From: Candidatus Parcubacteria bacterium
GTDB taxonomy: Bacteria > Patescibacteria > ABY1 > BM507 > UBA12075
Assembly: GCA_002869165.1 (NCBI GenBank)
Contig: PKTK01000001.1
Span: 1-64,000, forward strand
Length of the DNA: 64,000 nt
Direction: 5' to 3'
Made by a program: the position numbers and the translations under genes. A model generated the notes under the pieces. That model had not been told where the DNA came from. It worked only from the letters and a program-made list of their open reading frames with translations, and ran no database searches. This document shows, in pieces, positions 9,514 to 18,086 of the stretch. The stretch's first letter is position 1; every line of letters starts with the position of its first letter.

Positions 9514-9550
9514 ACCACCCCTAGTCCCTCCTCCAAACCAGGAGGGGGAC
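9514..9550 (+). repeat. Dispersed palindromic repeat, CCTCC/GGAGG family (family C)
   Basis: CCACCCCTAGTCCCTCCT followed by an AGGAGGGGGAC arm forms a hairpin. A near copy lies inside ileS at 11836-11871, two diverged copies lie at 15304-15399, and related forms occur inside the U32 gene and murI. Confidence 0.8.
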
Positions 9551-9606
9551 CATCATTTTTGACAAAACATGACTTTTAGGCTAAAATAGGCTTATAATTA
9601 TTATGT

Positions 9607-9722
9607 TTTGTCATTTCGAGTGAAACGAAGTGAGGGGAGAAATCGCTTATACGTGAATTATTTACATCTAAGGGATCTTTTCCTCCCGAGGCGGACAGGC
9701 TGCTTTGCTCAAGATGACAAAA
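9607..9722 (+). repeat. Dispersed MITE-like repeat, TGTCATTTCGA family (family A)
   Basis: The element has 9-bp terminal inverted repeats (TTTTGTCAT and ATGACAAAA) and an internal pair built from ATCGCTTATACGTG and CTAAGGGATC. A second copy at 25021-25113 shares both ends and the internal words. Both copies end about 10 nt before a start codon (ileS, murI). Confidence 0.8.
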
Positions 9723-9731
9723 GGATAAAAT

Positions 9732-12700
9732 ATGTCAGATAAAAATAAAGAACAAAAAAATGTTTTTGCCGAACTTGAAGAGGAGGTACAGACATTTTGG
9801 GAGAAATCAAAAACTTTTGAAAAATCAGTAGAAACCCCAGCTGGTGAAAAACCAAAAGGGGACTATGTTTTTTATGATGGACCTCCGTTTGCAACAGGGC
9901 TACCCCACTATGGTCATATTGTAGCTAGTATCATTAAAGATGTTGTGCCAAGGTTTTGGGCAATGAATGGATATCGAGTAGAGAGAAAATGGGGCTGGGA
10001 TTGTCATGGTTTACCAATTGAGAATATTGTTGAGAAGGAATTAGGAAGCAAAACTAAAGCTGAGATTGAAAAATTGGGAGTTGAGAAATTTAACAACCTT
10101 TGTCGTTCAAAAGTTGCAGGTTATGTTGATGATTGGAAAAAAGTAATAGGAAAACTTGGCAGATGGGCTGATATGGAAAACTCTTACATGACAATGGATC
10201 TAGATTTTATGGAATCTGTTTGGTGGGTGTTTAAAGAAATGCATGATAAGGACTTGATTTACAAAGGTTATCGCTCTATGCATGTTTGTCCTAGATGTGA
10301 AACCACACTTTCTCAATCAGAAGTGACTGAAGGGTACAAGGATATAAAAGACTTGTCAGCGATTGCCAAGTTTGAATTAGTAGATGAGCCAGGGACTTAT
10401 ATTTTGGCTTGGACTACTACACCATGGACATTGATTGGTAATGTGGCTTTAGCAGTAGGTGATAATCTTGAGTATGTCGTATTAGAGGTGCCTGATACTT
10501 ATAACTCAAATGATTATGATGTAAAAATAGAACTTAAGCCTGGAAGCTATATTTTTTCAAAGGAAGCTGCGCAAACAGATAAAAGTAAAGACAGTATATT
10601 ACATAAGCTTTTATGGTTAACAACTTTTTTAAAAAATAAAACAATTAAAGGAAGTGATTTGGTTGGAAAAAAATATAAACCACTGTTTGATTATTATTCA
10701 AGTCAATCTAATTTAGAAAATAAAGAGAATGGTTGGAAGGTTTATTCAGATAAAGGAAATGAGTTTGTTACCACTGAAGAAGGAACAGGTGTAGTTCATA
10801 TCGCACCAGCTTTTGGTGAAGATGATATGAATCTTGGTAAAGAACATAATTTACCGTTTGTACAGCACCTTACAATGGATGGAAATTTTAAAGAAGAAGT
10901 CAAAGACTTTTCTGATCTTAATGTAAAGCCAAAAGATAATCACATGGCTACTGATATTGAGATTATTAAGCACTTGGCGCATGCTGGCACCTTGTTTCAC
11001 AAGGAAAAGTACGAGCATTCATATCCTCATTGTTGGAGATGTGATACACCTCTGCTTAACTATGCAACCAGTTCTTGGTTTGTTGATGTTACTAAAATTA
11101 AAGACGAGCTTCTTGAAAATGCTAAACCAATAAATTGGTCACCAGGCCATATCAAAGATGGTAGATGGGGCAATTGGCTTGAAGGAGCTAGAGACTGGTC
11201 TATTTCTCGTCAGAGATTTTGGGCGTCTGTTATGCCTATCTGGGAGTGTGACAAGGAGTGTGGTGAGCAAGTAGTAGTTGGTTCGGTTGATGAGCTGGAA
11301 AAACTGTCAGGAACTAGGGTAGATGATCTTCACAAGCATATTGTAGATAAGGTAACATGGAAATGTAGTTGTGGTGGCACAATGACTCGCATTCCAGATG
11401 TGCTTGATACTTGGTTTGATTCAGGCTCAATGCCTTTTGCACAAATGCACTATCCTCATGCCAATAAAGAAAAGTTTGAGAATAACTTTCCAGCAGAATT
11501 TATTGCTGAAGGAGCTGATCAAACTCGTTGCTGGTTTTACTATATGCACGTTTTGGCAACTGGTACCAAGAAGACAAACGCTTTTAAAAATGTAATTGTT
11601 AATGGAATAGTACTAGCTGAAGATGGCAAGAAGATGAGTAAGAAGCTACAAAATTATCCTGACCCAATGGATGTATTTAATCGTTTTGGTGCTGATCCGC
11701 TTAGATACTATCTTCTTACTTCACCAGTAATGCTGGCTGACTCTTTGAATTTTTCTGAAAAGGGAGTTTCTGATGCGCTTAGGCGTGTAAATATGACTCT
11801 TTGGAATGTGGTAAAGTTTTATAAATTATTTGAAACCACCCCTAGCCCCTCCTTAGAACAAGGAGGGGGACTAACTCGACCTGATTCTGATAATATATTA
11901 GATCAATGGATACTGGCAAGATTGGATCAGCTTATCACACAAGTAACAAAGGGAATGGAGGACTATAATTTACCCGAAGCATCAAGGCCAATTGCAGACT
12001 TTATTGATGATCTTTCTACCTGGTATATTCGTTCATGTAGAGATAGATTTAAAAGTGGTGAAGAAAAAGATAAAAAACTAGGTCTAGAGACAAATAGGTA
12101 TGTTCTAACAGAGCTATCAAAGATATTAGCTCCCTTTACACCTTTTATCGCTGAACAAGTTTGGCAGACAGTTACTGGTAATGATTTTAAAGATGAAAAT
12201 AAATCAGTCCATCTTGAGGCTTGGCCAAAAGAAAGTAAGAAAGTTGATGAGATTATTCTTGCAGATATGAAGGAAATTAGAACCGTGGTAGAATTGAGTT
12301 TAGCAGAGCGCGATAAAGAAGGAATTAAAGTGAGACAGCCTCTAGAAAAACTTGATTTAGTTAATAGTCCTATTAAGGAATGGGATGACCAAAAGAAATT
12401 ATTGCTTTTAAGGGAAGTGAATATAAAAAACCTTGGGTTACTAGAAGACAAAAGCGGTAAAGTAAGTGTAAAGCTCGACACCAATATCACCCCTGAACTT
12501 GAGGCCGAAGGGAATAAAAGAGAGTTGGTTAGATTTATAAATGCTCTTAGGAAAAAAGCTGGTCTTTCTATTGGAGATACTGTGCCAGTTTACTTTGAAG
12601 CAGGCGAAAAAATAAAAAACGTGATAAATACTTATAAAAATGATATAATGAAAGAGACGCTAGCTAGTGAAATAGTTGAGGGAATAAATGATAAGGCCGA

Positions 12701-12752
12701 GAACATTAACGACGTAAAAGTTAATGGGGAAGAAGTTAAGTTAGCGATATAA
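9732..12752 (+). CDS. ileS: Isoleucyl-tRNA synthetase
   Basis: This 1006-residue cytosolic class I enzyme charges tRNA-Ile. The HIGH-type signature is HYGH at residues 59-62, and the KMSKK loop is at 634-638 within GKKMSKKLQNYPDP. The CP1 editing region lies between them and includes WTTTPWTLIGN. An anticodon-binding domain follows (SDNILDQWILARL onwards). The length fits the family. Residues about 702-714 (TTPSPSLEQGGGL) are encoded by a family C palindromic repeat inserted in frame between the catalytic core and the anticodon-binding domain. The start follows a family A repeat by 9 nt, and the gene opens a block with a rhodanese and a PP-loop enzyme. Confidence 0.97.
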   Translation: MSDKNKEQKNVFAELEEEVQTFWEKSKTFEKSVETPAGEKPKGDYVFYDGPPFATGLPHYGHIVASIIKDVVPRFWAMNGYRVERKWGWDCHGLPIENIVEKELGSKTKAEIEKLGVEKFNNLCRSKVAGYVDDWKKVIGKLGRWADMENSYMTMDLDFMESVWWVFKEMHDKDLIYKGYRSMHVCPRCETTLSQSEVTEGYKDIKDLSAIAKFELVDEPGTYILAWTTTPWTLIGNVALAVGDNLEYVVLEVPDTYNSNDYDVKIELKPGSYIFSKEAAQTDKSKDSILHKLLWLTTFLKNKTIKGSDLVGKKYKPLFDYYSSQSNLENKENGWKVYSDKGNEFVTTEEGTGVVHIAPAFGEDDMNLGKEHNLPFVQHLTMDGNFKEEVKDFSDLNVKPKDNHMATDIEIIKHLAHAGTLFHKEKYEHSYPHCWRCDTPLLNYATSSWFVDVTKIKDELLENAKPINWSPGHIKDGRWGNWLEGARDWSISRQRFWASVMPIWECDKECGEQVVVGSVDELEKLSGTRVDDLHKHIVDKVTWKCSCGGTMTRIPDVLDTWFDSGSMPFAQMHYPHANKEKFENNFPAEFIAEGADQTRCWFYYMHVLATGTKKTNAFKNVIVNGIVLAEDGKKMSKKLQNYPDPMDVFNRFGADPLRYYLLTSPVMLADSLNFSEKGVSDALRRVNMTLWNVVKFYKLFETTPSPSLEQGGGLTRPDSDNILDQWILARLDQLITQVTKGMEDYNLPEASRPIADFIDDLSTWYIRSCRDRFKSGEEKDKKLGLETNRYVLTELSKILAPFTPFIAEQVWQTVTGNDFKDENKSVHLEAWPKESKKVDEIILADMKEIRTVVELSLAERDKEGIKVRQPLEKLDLVNSPIKEWDDQKKLLLLREVNIKNLGLLEDKSGKVSVKLDTNITPELEAEGNKRELVRFINALRKKAGLSIGDTVPVYFEAGEKIKNVINTYKNDIMKETLASEIVEGINDKAENINDVKVNGEEVKLAI
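11836..11871 (+). repeat. Family C palindromic repeat inserted in frame in ileS
   Basis: CCACCCCTAGCCCCTCCT, a short loop, and AAGGAGGGGGAC match the intergenic repeat at 9514-9550 almost base for base. The 36-bp insert keeps the reading frame and adds about 12 Pro/Ser/Gly-rich residues. Confidence 0.85.
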
Positions 12753-12768
12753 ATTAGTTATTGAACAT

Positions 12769-13086
12769 ATGGCAGTAAAAAATATATCAAAAAGAGAATT
12801 ACTTGTAATGATTGATGCTAAAGAAGATTTTGATTTAATTGATGTTCGTGAGCAAGATGAATGGGATCATTATCACATAAAAGGAGCTAGACTAATTCCT
12901 ATGAGTATATTCCAACTTAAGTACGAGGAGATAGATTTTTCCAAAACTGTAGTATTGTATTGTAATTCTGGAGCTAGAAGTAATATGCTAGCCAATATGT
13001 TATCTCAGCAAGGCAAGGAGGTGTTGAATTTGGAATATGGTATCCAAGAGTTTGATAACAATGATAATGCTTATATAGATAAATAG
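12769..13086 (+). CDS. Single-domain rhodanese (sulfurtransferase)
   Basis: The 105-residue protein is one rhodanese homology domain. The active-site loop is CNSGARS with the catalytic Cys at residue 65, which in this family carries a persulfide. DVREQDEWDHYHIKGARLIP is the typical N-terminal half. It starts 16 nt after ileS and ends 5 nt before a PP-loop enzyme that needs a sulfur source, so it may be its sulfur donor (inference). No signal peptide is present, so it acts in the cytosol. Confidence 0.9.
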   Translation: MAVKNISKRELLVMIDAKEDFDLIDVREQDEWDHYHIKGARLIPMSIFQLKYEEIDFSKTVVLYCNSGARSNMLANMLSQQGKEVLNLEYGIQEFDNNDNAYIDK

Positions 13087-13091
13087 ATACT

Positions 13092-14087
13092 ATGTCTCAA
13101 GTAAAAGCTTTGGTGCTTTTTTCTGGTGGTCTGGATTCTATCCTAGCTGCACGAACGTTACTAGAACAAAATATAAAAGTAACAGCCCTTTGTTTTGAAA
13201 GTAATTTTTATGATGCTAAAAAAGCCAAAGAATCAGCCAAAGAATTAGGAATTGATTTACGAGTGGTTGATATCAGAGAGAGAATGCTTGATTTAGTAAA
13301 AAATCCTCCCAATGGCTATGGTAAGAATATGAACACATGCATTGATTGTCATAGTATGATGTTCGAATTGGCAGTTGAGATTATGCGTAAAGACAGTTTT
13401 GATATCTTGGCTAGCGGAGAGGTGCTTGGTCAAAGACCATTTTCGCAAAACAAAGACGCACTTTTAAAAATACAGAATTTGGTCGGCATAGATATTCTTC
13501 GACCATTATCAGCTAAACTATTACCCGAAACTAGTTATGAAAAAGAAATGTTGGTGAATAGAGGACGTCTTCACAGGATAAGCGGTCGCACCAGAGAGGG
13601 GCAAGGGGAACTTATAAAGAAATATAATATCAAGAAGTATCCTAGTCCAGCCGGCGGTTGTCTGCTAACTGACCCGGATTTTAGTAGTCGAATAATGGAT
13701 CTACTAGATAATTGGCCAGAAAGTAATATAAAGGACGTTGAGATTTTGAAAAATGGAAGAGTTTTTTGGTTTGATTGTGGGGAAGCAAAAAAAGCTCTTG
13801 CAATAGTGGGGAGAAACCATGAAGAAAATGAAAAACTTAAAAGCTTATCCCATAGCGGAGATATAATTTTAGAATTAAAAGATATTAATGGTCCAACTAG
13901 CTTGTTACGAGGTTTAAATTTAAAAATAGAAAAAGATTTTAAAATTTTAACACCAAAAATTTTTCGTGAAATAGAAATGAGTGTTTTTGATAAGAACAGT
14001 ATTATAAAAACACTTGCCAATATTACAGCCTTTTACGCAGTAAAAGCAAGAGGAAAAGAAGTTTTTGTACACATAAAAAGTATTTAA
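13092..14087 (+). CDS. PP-loop ATPase, likely tRNA sulfurtransferase (ThiI/MnmA-like)
   Basis: A 331-residue cytosolic protein. The PP-loop SGGLDS is at residues 11-16, which binds ATP and adenylates a substrate in tRNA thiolases. Cys83 and Cys86 (NTCIDC) and Cys190 (PAGGCLLTDPDF) are placed like the catalytic Cys residues of the MnmA/ThiI group. The C-terminal 120 residues are a separate domain, possibly RNA binding, that I cannot name firmly. The gene lies 5 nt after a rhodanese gene; ThiI of E. coli carries such a domain fused. Whether it makes 2-thiouridine, 4-thiouridine or another thionucleoside cannot be read from the sequence. Confidence 0.75.
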   Translation: MSQVKALVLFSGGLDSILAARTLLEQNIKVTALCFESNFYDAKKAKESAKELGIDLRVVDIRERMLDLVKNPPNGYGKNMNTCIDCHSMMFELAVEIMRKDSFDILASGEVLGQRPFSQNKDALLKIQNLVGIDILRPLSAKLLPETSYEKEMLVNRGRLHRISGRTREGQGELIKKYNIKKYPSPAGGCLLTDPDFSSRIMDLLDNWPESNIKDVEILKNGRVFWFDCGEAKKALAIVGRNHEENEKLKSLSHSGDIILELKDINGPTSLLRGLNLKIEKDFKILTPKIFREIEMSVFDKNSIIKTLANITAFYAVKARGKEVFVHIKSI

Positions 14088-14104
14088 TTATTATAAGCAC
14101 TTTT

Positions 14105-15286
14105 ATGACTGACCAAAATCAACAAAACGTACAAACAAACAGAGATGTCATTAATATGGTGAATAGAATAATAGCAACTGCTGTGAATGAAAATGTTAGT
14201 GATATTCATATTGAACCTAATCAAAAAGGGCTTGTTGTTAGATTTAGAGTTGATGGACTTTTGAAGATCGTAGCAGAGATTCCTGCTGCCATGGTTCACC
14301 CTTTGACAGCTAGAATCAAGATTTTATCTCAGATGGATACAACTGGATTACCTAGACCTCAGGAAGGCAATATGAAGTTTGCTTTTGAGGGACAGAAACA
14401 AGTTGATTTGCGGGTTTCAATATTTCCTACTTCATATGGTGAATGTATAGTGATGAGAATTTTGGAAAGTGTAAAAGAATTTGGTGACTATCAAAAACTT
14501 GGCCTAACCAAAGAACAGTCAGAATTGCTTGGAGAAACTATTAAAAAACCTTATGGTTTGGTGCTTGTAACAGGTCCAACTGGTAGCGGAAAATCTACCA
14601 CTTTATTTACTTTGCTTGATAGACTGAATGATGTAGGTAGAAGCTTGGTTACCCTTGAGGATCCGGTAGAGAGAAAACTCGATATGGTGCGTCAGACGCA
14701 AATAGACCCAGACATCGGTCTTACTTTTGCTTCTGGGTTGAGATATCTTTTACGCCAAGATTCTGATGTGATCATGGTAGGAGAGATTAGGGATCCTGAG
14801 ACCGCACAGATTGCTGTACAAGCCTCTATTACAGGGCAATTGGTACTAGCTACAATTCACACCAACAATGCTGCGGGATCAATTATTAGACTTATTAATA
14901 TGGGCATAGAACCTTTTCTTCTCACCTCTGCTCTTAGGCTAGTAACTGCTCAGAGATTAGCTAGAAGAAATTGTCCTAATTGTGCAGAAGAGTACACCCC
15001 ATCTCCAGAACTTATTGCCAAGGCTGGAGCTAAACCAGGAGAAACTTTTAGGAGGTCAAGAGGTTGTGAAAAATGTAATAATAAAGGAGTGATTGGTCGA
15101 TTTGGTATTCATGAAGTATTACCTATAACTGAAAAAATAGAAGCAGCAGCTTATGATAATCCTAGTGATGATCATATAATGGAAATAGCTCGATCAGAAG
15201 GAATGGTAACTCTGCATGATGTAGCCATGGAGAAAGCAAGAGAAGGTTTGATAAGTTTGGAGGAAGTTTTGAGATTAACTGAATAA
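14105..15286 (+). CDS. PilB/GspE-type secretion ATPase (short form)
   Basis: A 393-residue hexameric ATPase of the type IV pilus/type II secretion family. Walker A is GPTGSGKST (157-165), followed by the Asp box (LVTLEDPVE), Walker B (SDVIMVGEIRDPET) and the His box (ATIHTNN). A four-Cys zinc site (Cys290, Cys293, Cys321, Cys324) marks the GspE/PilB side rather than PilT. The N-terminal T2SSE domain of full PilB is missing; the protein begins with the N2-like region DIHIEP. No pilin, PilC or PilM genes are visible nearby, so it may power a pilus encoded elsewhere. Confidence 0.9.
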   Translation: MTDQNQQNVQTNRDVINMVNRIIATAVNENVSDIHIEPNQKGLVVRFRVDGLLKIVAEIPAAMVHPLTARIKILSQMDTTGLPRPQEGNMKFAFEGQKQVDLRVSIFPTSYGECIVMRILESVKEFGDYQKLGLTKEQSELLGETIKKPYGLVLVTGPTGSGKSTTLFTLLDRLNDVGRSLVTLEDPVERKLDMVRQTQIDPDIGLTFASGLRYLLRQDSDVIMVGEIRDPETAQIAVQASITGQLVLATIHTNNAAGSIIRLINMGIEPFLLTSALRLVTAQRLARRNCPNCAEEYTPSPELIAKAGAKPGETFRRSRGCEKCNNKGVIGRFGIHEVLPITEKIEAAAYDNPSDDHIMEIARSEGMVTLHDVAMEKAREGLISLEEVLRLTE

Positions 15287-15303
15287 TTTAAAAATTAAAT
15301 ATT

Positions 15304-15399
15304 TGTCCCCCCACCTTGTTTTAAGGGGGAGGATAGGAAGGGGTTTGATTAATTTTTGACCTCACCCTAAACCTCTCCTCAAAACCAGGAGAGGGGACT
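15304..15399. repeat. Two family C palindromic repeats in opposite orientation
   Basis: Copy one (15304-15349) reads GTCCCCCCACCTTG...AAGGGGGAGG, and copy two (15358-15399) reads CTCACCCTAAACCTCTCCTC...GGAGAGGGGAC. They fill most of the gap between the pilus ATPase gene and lemA, ending 14 nt before lemA. Confidence 0.7.
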
Positions 15400-15412
15400 T
15401 AAGAAAAACTAT

Positions 15413-15976
15413 ATGGAAACAATTTGGATTGTGGTAATTGTACTAGGAATTTTAGCGTTTATCGTTATTGCCATGTACAATTCGCTTATTCGTTTAAAAA
15501 ATCGAGTTGAAGAAGCTTGGTCAGACATTGACGTTCAGCTAAAAAGGAGATACGACTTGATTCCAAATTTGGTGGAAACTGTAAAAGGATACGCCAAGCA
15601 CGAGGAGGGAACATTTACGCTTGTTACTGAGGCTAGAAATGCTGCCATGAAGGCTCAGGAAAGTGGTGACACCAAGGCTCAAGCTGAGGCTGAAAATATG
15701 CTATCCTCAACCCTTAAATCAATTTTTGCTTTGTCGGAAAATTATCAAGACCTAAAAGCGAATACAAACTTTTTGGAACTACAAAGAGAGCTATCTGATA
15801 CTGAAAACAAGATTCAAGCATCTCGAAGATTCTATAACGGCAACGTTCGAGACTTCAATACCAAGTTAGAGGTATTTCCAACAAACATCATCGGAAACAT
15901 GCTAGGATTCAAATCTAGAGAATACTTTGAAATCGAAAATGAAGAAGAGAGAAAGAATGTTGATGTGAAATTTTAG
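15413..15976 (+). CDS. lemA: LemA family protein
   Basis: A 187-residue protein with one N-terminal membrane helix (IWIVVIVLGILAFIVIAMYN) followed by the LemA helical bundle: NRVEEAWSDIDVQLKRRYDLIPNLVETVKGYAKHE is the family signature, and the C-terminus has YNGNVRDFNTKLEVFP. LemA proteins are membrane-anchored with unknown biochemical role and often sit beside M48 proteases, as here (htpX 2 kb downstream). A terminator follows. Confidence 0.93.
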   Translation: METIWIVVIVLGILAFIVIAMYNSLIRLKNRVEEAWSDIDVQLKRRYDLIPNLVETVKGYAKHEEGTFTLVTEARNAAMKAQESGDTKAQAEAENMLSSTLKSIFALSENYQDLKANTNFLELQRELSDTENKIQASRRFYNGNVRDFNTKLEVFPTNIIGNMLGFKSREYFEIENEEERKNVDVKF

Positions 15977-15991
15977 TTAATTTATACTCTT

Positions 15992-16024
15992 AAAAGAAAT
16001 ACCCGTAAAAAAGGTATTTCTTTT
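15992..16024 (+). terminator. Rho-independent terminator after lemA
   Basis: A 12-bp stem (15992-16003 with 16013-16024) is followed by T-rich sequence, 16 nt after the stop. Confidence 0.85.
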
Positions 16025-16044
16025 TTTGTTGGCTTGTTATTTTG

Positions 16045-16053
16045 TGGTATAAT
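16045..16053 (+). promoter_or_regulatory. Extended -10 promoter of the M48-like gene
   Basis: TGGTATAAT is a perfect extended -10, 32 nt before the ATG at 16086. No clear -35 is present. Confidence 0.65.
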
Positions 16054-16085
16054 TAAATTAGTGATATAACTGAAATTACAGAAAT

Positions 16086-17804
16086 ATGGAATTATTTTTT
16101 ATTTTACTATACTATAGTTTGTTGCTTGTTTTTAGTTTGGCTGGGAATTTTGTAAAAGTGCGAATTGTTGATAAATTTATTGATAAAAGTATCAATTGTA
16201 TAATCAACAATAAAGTGATGGCAGTTAGTTTATTTCTCTTTTTTTTAATTTTTTCTTTGTTATCTCCAGTATTGTTTCATGAAGTAACAATTTTTTTTAA
16301 ATTAGCAGTGGCACTTATTTTTGCCACTTTTTTATTTTATTTTTTTTATGCAGGTTTTTATCCAGCAGAGTTAGCTTCGAAAATTGTTCGTTCTTTTCAT
16401 CGTATAACAAGATCTGAGCTAATTAGCGGATATTGGTCGCTTTATAATAAGAATAAATTTAGTAGAGAATTTGTATTGTTTTCATTGGCTGTTTTGGTTT
16501 TTGCAGGACTTATCTTTGAGATATATTTATTTATTTTTCTCTCAATAAATGTTTTTGATAGTTATTCCTTGTTTCAAAATATATTAATGATAGCTGTATT
16601 TGTTTTGGTTTTGTTTTTTGTGTTTTTAGTTGATAGATTTAGCTTTCGAGATTCTTTTAGTTTTTGTCGACACAAAAGAGACTCAGCGGCAAAAAATTTA
16701 TTGGATACAGTATCTATCACAGCAGGATTAGATACACCTCATTTAAAAATAATAAAATCAAAAGCACTGGTAGCTTTTAGTAAGTATGAGGATAATGATA
16801 TTTATTGTGTTTATATATCACTTAGTTTATTGGAAATTTTAAATGATAATGAATTGTCAGCTGTTTTTGCGCACGAAGTATCAAAAATAAAATCGGGAAT
16901 AACAAGAGATTTTAGATATATTGTATTGTTTTTGCAGTTTTTCAAAATAATTTCAGCTGGCTTTTTTTTATTGTTGCTTGGATTGTACTCAAGCTATTTA
17001 TTTTATGCTTGGACCGCTGTTTTATTTTTGTTGAGTCTAGAAAGACTTAATAAGTCAATACCGTTTGAAAATACTGAGAACGGATTTTATGTTTTTATTT
17101 TGACATTTTTCTTTCCAAATTTTACTATTATGAATTTTGTTTCGGCTTTGATATTTTATTTTCTGTCTTATAGAGAAATATTTTTAGCTGACTTACAAGC
17201 AGTGCTTGTTACCAGATATCCAGAGGGTCTTTATGGCGCACTAAGAAAAATAAAATTGCATAAATTTGGAGAGAATATGTATGGACTAAGACTTGATAGA
17301 TTGTATTTTTCTGATGAGGCAGTTTTTTCAGAAATACCTTCATTGGGGGCACCGATAAAAGAAAGAATGAAGTTGCTGGAGAGATTGGATACGAATATTA
17401 AAAATACTAAATTAGAGCCAAAAAAAGCTAGAAACATTAATTGCTTGCTGTGTCATCATGATATGCATGCCTTGAAAGTCGATTCTCATTATCTAAAGAA
17501 AAATGTAGAAATAGATCAGTGCAAAAATTGCCTATCAGTTTGGTTTGATGATGATGAACTCCTTTATATTGCAGATCTGCTTTCGCTGTGTCAAAAAGAT
17601 AAATACAAAAAAAGTAATTTGAACTATTCTCATTTTGAAAAATATTTTATGTGCCCACGTTGTGGTATTGCTTTGAAAAAACAAAATAATATATCTATTC
17701 CAGATGAGGTTGTAATTTATTATTGTAATAGCTGTGAAGGTAGATTCTTGCTACATGATGATATATATGAATATGGAATGATTAGATTAAAAAAGAAGAT
17801 CTAA
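16086..17804 (+). CDS. M48-like membrane protein without zinc ligands, with C-terminal zinc ribbons
   Basis: This 572-residue protein is a diverged paralogue of the HtpX protease encoded next. Membrane helices occupy about residues 1-200 and 270-365. The HExxH site of HtpX is replaced by HEVSK (263-267), so the second zinc His is Lys. The third ligand, Glu of REFLADADG in HtpX, aligns with Ile365 in REIFLADLQA, while the flanking TRYPEGL is kept. It should therefore not bind catalytic zinc. Residues about 445-572 hold two treble-clef or ribbon motifs (CLLC...CKNC and CPRC...CNSC) of the TFIIB-zinc-finger type. Lying between lemA and htpX, it may be a regulator or adaptor of HtpX, which is inference. 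Confidence 0.8.
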   Translation: MELFFILLYYSLLLVFSLAGNFVKVRIVDKFIDKSINCIINNKVMAVSLFLFFLIFSLLSPVLFHEVTIFFKLAVALIFATFLFYFFYAGFYPAELASKIVRSFHRITRSELISGYWSLYNKNKFSREFVLFSLAVLVFAGLIFEIYLFIFLSINVFDSYSLFQNILMIAVFVLVLFFVFLVDRFSFRDSFSFCRHKRDSAAKNLLDTVSITAGLDTPHLKIIKSKALVAFSKYEDNDIYCVYISLSLLEILNDNELSAVFAHEVSKIKSGITRDFRYIVLFLQFFKIISAGFFLLLLGLYSSYLFYAWTAVLFLLSLERLNKSIPFENTENGFYVFILTFFFPNFTIMNFVSALIFYFLSYREIFLADLQAVLVTRYPEGLYGALRKIKLHKFGENMYGLRLDRLYFSDEAVFSEIPSLGAPIKERMKLLERLDTNIKNTKLEPKKARNINCLLCHHDMHALKVDSHYLKKNVEIDQCKNCLSVWFDDDELLYIADLLSLCQKDKYKKSNLNYSHFEKYFMCPRCGIALKKQNNISIPDEVVIYYCNSCEGRFLLHDDIYEYGMIRLKKKI

Positions 17805-17904
17805 AAAATATCTTGCAGAAGCAGAAGTTGAGACCCGTATTAAAACAATTTATTTTAGAATTGAGTTGTGATGTAAAATCTTCTTACTAAAGAAAAAAAA
17901 CGAT

Positions 17905-17926
17905 AAGCCGGAATATTCCCTGGCTT
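17905..17926 (+). terminator. Probable terminator after the M48-like gene
   Basis: AAGCC pairs with GGCTT around an inner GGAAT/ATTCC stem, with a two-base bulge, and is followed by TTTTATTTTTT. Confidence 0.65.
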
Positions 17927-18005
17927 TTTTATTTTTTGTTATTTACCTGTTAGCAGGTAGGTGATTTTGCTGTATGCTATTTGATTCATGATATGTGAAA
18001 TAAAT

Positions 18006-18034
18006 TTGTGAATAATTCTTGAAAATGTTATAAT
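18006..18034 (+). promoter_or_regulatory. Promoter of htpX
   Basis: TTGTGA (18006-18011), a 17-nt spacer, and TATAAT (18029-18034) with the extended TG at 18026-18027. Confidence 0.65.
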
Positions 18035-18086
18035 AAACATAATTATATATAATTTTTTAAACCTTATTTAATAGGGATTTTTGTTT

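Noticed and set aside
18081..18086. TTG start for htpX two codons upstream
   Set aside because: The ATG at 18087 has a better-placed GGGA and gives the usual N-terminus.
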